Origin: Pseudomonadota bacterium
Lineage (GTDB): Bacteria > Pseudomonadota > Gammaproteobacteria > Steroidobacterales > Steroidobacteraceae
Reading direction: 5' to 3'
DNA length: 10,915 bases
Assembly (NCBI GenBank): GCA_021808035.1
Contig: JAKBCG010000054.1
Coordinates: 1 to 10,915 of the forward strand
Shown: positions 9,312 to 10,915 of the stretch, piece by piece
How positions within the stretch are numbered: position 1 is the stretch's first letter
Layout: every line of letters starts with the position of its first letter
The notes under the pieces: model-generated
What the model was told of the DNA's origin: nothing
The model's input: the letters and a program-made list of their open reading frames with translations, nothing else
The model's database searches: none
Position numbers and translations under genes: made by a program

Positions 9312-10118
9312 TTACAGGCAGCAGGTCAGCAGGAACGGCACGTCGGTCTCGACGTGCACCGGCCGGTGCGCGGCGTCGCTCCAGCTCAGGAACCGCACCG
9401 TGCAGCGGTGCTGATTGCCGCTGATCTCCGGAAATAGGCCGATCTCGCCGGGCAGCGTGATGCGCACCAACTGGCACGGCGTCTCGCGATCCAGCGGCAA
9501 CTGGAACACGCCGCCGATCGCGGTTTCTGGTTTGCTGCGCGCGTTCTGCCGCGTGAGCCACAGGATCTCGGCGATGCTGTCGCACAGCGGCCGGATCATC
9601 GCGAGCCACTGTCCGAACTCGGTCGCGCGTTCCTCCGGCGCACGGCTCAGCCAGTGCGAATAATCCGGCAGGTCGAAATCGCAGGTTCCGCCGGGGATCG
9701 CGCTGCGGTGCTTGATCGCGCTCAGGAACTCCGAGTCGCGCAGCGGCGCCATGAAATTCCCGCCCACCGCCGACAGGTCGTTGCGCAGCCGCAGCAGGTT
9801 CGAGGTCAGCGCCTTCAGCCGCCCGGGATCGACGCCGCTCTTCGACTGGTAGTCCTTCAATACGTTGATGTGCCGCTCGAGCTCCTTCAACACGTCGCTG
9901 CGGGCATCGCCGCGCGCGGTGATCGCGAGGATCTCGAGCAGGCTCGCGACCGCGGACCGCGTGCCCCAGGGGCTCGGCGACTCGCTGTGATAGATCGCCT
10001 GGGTGTACAGGAAGTCGAGCCGCAGAAACGTACGCATCCGTTCGTTCAGCGGCTGCTCATAGATCACCGGCGCCGGCTCGGGAGCGGATTCGGCCATGGG
10101 GTCCGGGTGCGAGTTCAT
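9312..10118 (-). CDS. zapD: Cell division protein ZapD
   Basis: ZapD (YacF) binds the FtsZ C-terminal peptide and bundles its filaments, stabilising the Z-ring. The 268 residues compare with 247 in E. coli. Family blocks are YEQPLNERMRTFLRLDFL (20-37), the helical KELERHINVLKDYQ, and SAIPGGTCDFDLPDYSHWL followed by IRPLCDSIAEILWLTRQ. The C-terminal beta region has LFPEISGNQHRCTVRFLSW and ends in TCCL, like the E. coli ending ACC. About 15 N-terminal residues rich in Pro and Glu are extra. The ATG is the complement of 10116-10118; a second ATG eight codons in (complement of 10095-10097) is possible but has no ribosome site. It lies 42 bases after coaE and 18 before yacG. Its partner FtsZ is encoded in the same window. 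Confidence 0.96.
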   Translation of the reverse strand: MNSHPDPMAESAPEPAPVIYEQPLNERMRTFLRLDFLYTQAIYHSESPSPWGTRSAVASLLEILAITARGDARSDVLKELERHINVLKDYQSKSGVDPGRLKALTSNLLRLRNDLSAVGGNFMAPLRDSEFLSAIKHRSAIPGGTCDFDLPDYSHWLSRAPEERATEFGQWLAMIRPLCDSIAEILWLTRQNARSKPETAIGGVFQLPLDRETPCQLVRITLPGEIGLFPEISGNQHRCTVRFLSWSDAAHRPVHVETDVPFLLTCCL

Positions 10119-10137
10119 CCCGCTATTCTGATCCAGA

Positions 10138-10160
10138 CCGAGGCTCAGGGTAAACCTCGG
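10138..10160 (-). promoter_or_regulatory. Small hairpin in the coaE-zapD gap
   Basis: CCGAGG (10138-10143) pairs with CCTCGG (10155-10160) across an 11-base loop, directly after the coaE stop on the reverse strand. With no U-run after it, this is more likely a weak pause or mRNA-end structure than a terminator. The zapD ATG follows 19 bases later. Confidence 0.3.
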
Positions 10161-10808
10161 CTAGCGGTCCTGCGGTCCGTCGGGCCCGGGCGACCGGGGC
10201 GAAGGGTGCGCCGCGGCGAGCGCGAGATAGCGCCGATGCAGGGCATCGACCCCCGCGCGCAGCGCCTCGAGGCCATCCTCGTTCGAGAGCACGTCGTCCG
10301 CGCGCGCGAGCCGTTCGGCGCGCCGCGCCTGCGCGGCGAGCATCGCATCCGCGATCTCCGGGGATACCCGGTCGCGCTCGAGCAGGCGGCGCCGCTGGGT
10401 CTCCTCGGCGACGTCGACGACCAGGATCCGGTCGAGATCGTCCCGCCGCCCCCCTTCGACCAGCAACGGGATCACCAGGATCACGTAGGGCCCGGTGGCG
10501 GCGGCCACCCGGGCGGCCATCTCGGCGCGGATCCGGGGGTGCAGGATGGCCTCGAGATCGCGCCGTGCATCGGGATCGCGGAACACCCGCTCGCGCAAGA
10601 TTCGTCGGTCGAGGCGCCGATCGGCGCCCTGGACCCCGTCGCCGAAGCGGGCGAGGATCTCGGTGAGCGCCGGCATGCCCGGCTCGACCAGCGCGCGGGC
10701 GACCTCGTCGGCGTCGATCACGGTCGCGCCGAGCTCCGCGAAGCGGCGCGCCGCGGTCGTCTTGCCGCTCGCGATGCCGCCGGTGAGCCCGACCCGCAGC
10801 AAGGTCAT
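10161..10808 (-). CDS. coaE: Dephospho-CoA kinase CoaE
   Basis: CoaE phosphorylates the 3'-hydroxyl of dephospho-CoA with ATP, the last step of coenzyme A synthesis in the cytosol. The 215 residues are close to the 206 of E. coli. The P-loop GLTGGIASGKTT (7-18) is complete. VIDADEVAR (30-38) is the substrate-binding DxD block, and ILHPRIRAEM (88-97) and VIPLLVEGG (112-120) are the family's CoA and lid segments. The closing ARADDVLSNEDGLEALRAGVD motif is also present. The last 15 residues are a Pro/Gly/Asp tail without family match. The ATG (complement of 10806-10808) lies four bases after the pilD stop, showing tight coupling. pilD-coaE-zapD-yacG is a standard gammaproteobacterial order. Confidence 0.98.
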   Translation of the reverse strand: MTLLRVGLTGGIASGKTTAARRFAELGATVIDADEVARALVEPGMPALTEILARFGDGVQGADRRLDRRILRERVFRDPDARRDLEAILHPRIRAEMAARVAAATGPYVILVIPLLVEGGRRDDLDRILVVDVAEETQRRRLLERDRVSPEIADAMLAAQARRAERLARADDVLSNEDGLEALRAGVDALHRRYLALAAAHPSPRSPGPDGPQDR

Positions 10809-10812
10809 CGCT

Positions 10813-10915
10813 TCAGTGGCCGAGCCCGGCGACCCGCAGGTAGTCGCCGACTATCCCGGGGCCGTAGAGCATCGCGAGCCAGCCCGCGACGCTGAGATAG
10901 GGCCCGAACGGGATC
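10813..10915 (-). CDS. pilD: Prepilin peptidase PilD, C-terminal end (partial)
   Basis: Only the last 33 residues are in the window, read from base 10914 down to the TGA at 10815-10813. IPFGPYLSVAGWLAMLYG is the conserved end of the type IV prepilin leader peptidase family (GspO/PilD), including the last transmembrane segment. PilD is an inner-membrane aspartyl protease that cleaves and N-methylates type IV prepilins and type II secretion pseudopilins. The catalytic Asp pair lies outside the window, so activity cannot be judged. The gene stops four bases before coaE begins, as in many gammaproteobacteria. Its presence suggests type IV pili or type II secretion in this organism. Confidence 0.9.
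   Translation of the reverse strand, partial: IPFGPYLSVAGWLAMLYGPGIVGDYLRVAGLGH

Noticed and set aside
9654..10895. Plus-strand open frame of 413 codons over zapD, coaE and the pilD end
   Set aside because: Spans three well-recognised reverse-strand genes and has biased shadow composition.

Overview
This window is a conserved chromosomal block from a high-GC bacterium. It holds the end of the division and cell wall (dcw) cluster and the genes that follow it. The gene order is ftsQ(end)-ftsA-ftsZ-lpxC, then dciA (reverse strand), an M23 peptidase gene, secA and mutT, then the reverse-strand genes yacG, zapD, coaE and pilD(end). Several things point to a gammaproteobacterium. ZapD and YacG are typical of that class. 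SecA carries the longer NBD2 segment seen in the E. coli protein. MutT has a C-terminal ThiE-like extension of the kind known from gammaproteobacterial MutT proteins. DciA suggests replication without DnaC. No phage, IS, CRISPR or rRNA/tRNA signals were seen, and base use is uniform throughout.

Layout. Bases 1-2693 carry the 67-codon end of ftsQ, then ftsA and ftsZ, close together and codirectional, encoding the early divisome. A 156-base gap containing a strong GC-rich hairpin separates ftsZ from lpxC (2850-3761), the committed step of lipid A synthesis. dciA runs convergently toward lpxC, and the junction holds a tandem imperfect 24-bp duplication that covers the dciA stop codon. dciA diverges from a membrane-anchored M23 peptidase gene across 144 bases that hold a 15-bp-stem hairpin. 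secA follows, preceded by a structured leader with no secM-like gene. mutT overlaps the end of secA. mutT and yacG overlap tail to tail by 41 bases. yacG, zapD, coaE and pilD form a compact reverse-strand group. No stretch over 300 bases lacks a gene.

The genes cover linked envelope jobs. FtsQ/FtsA/FtsZ/ZapD build and bundle the Z-ring, LpxC supplies lipid A, the M23 protein probably trims peptidoglycan or activates amidases, SecA exports proteins, and PilD processes prepilins. DciA, YacG, MutT and CoaE are housekeeping neighbours.

The outstanding feature is SecA. The protein is 1013 residues, against about 900 in E. coli. All motor motifs are intact, but roughly 90 extra residues sit inside the preprotein cross-linking domain (about residues 247-345). 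They read as a PDZ-like domain of the bacterial protease type, with a clear LRPGDVILAVNG core. I know of no described SecA with this architecture. A second oddity is the C-terminal half of MutT, a strongly reduced ThiE-like domain.
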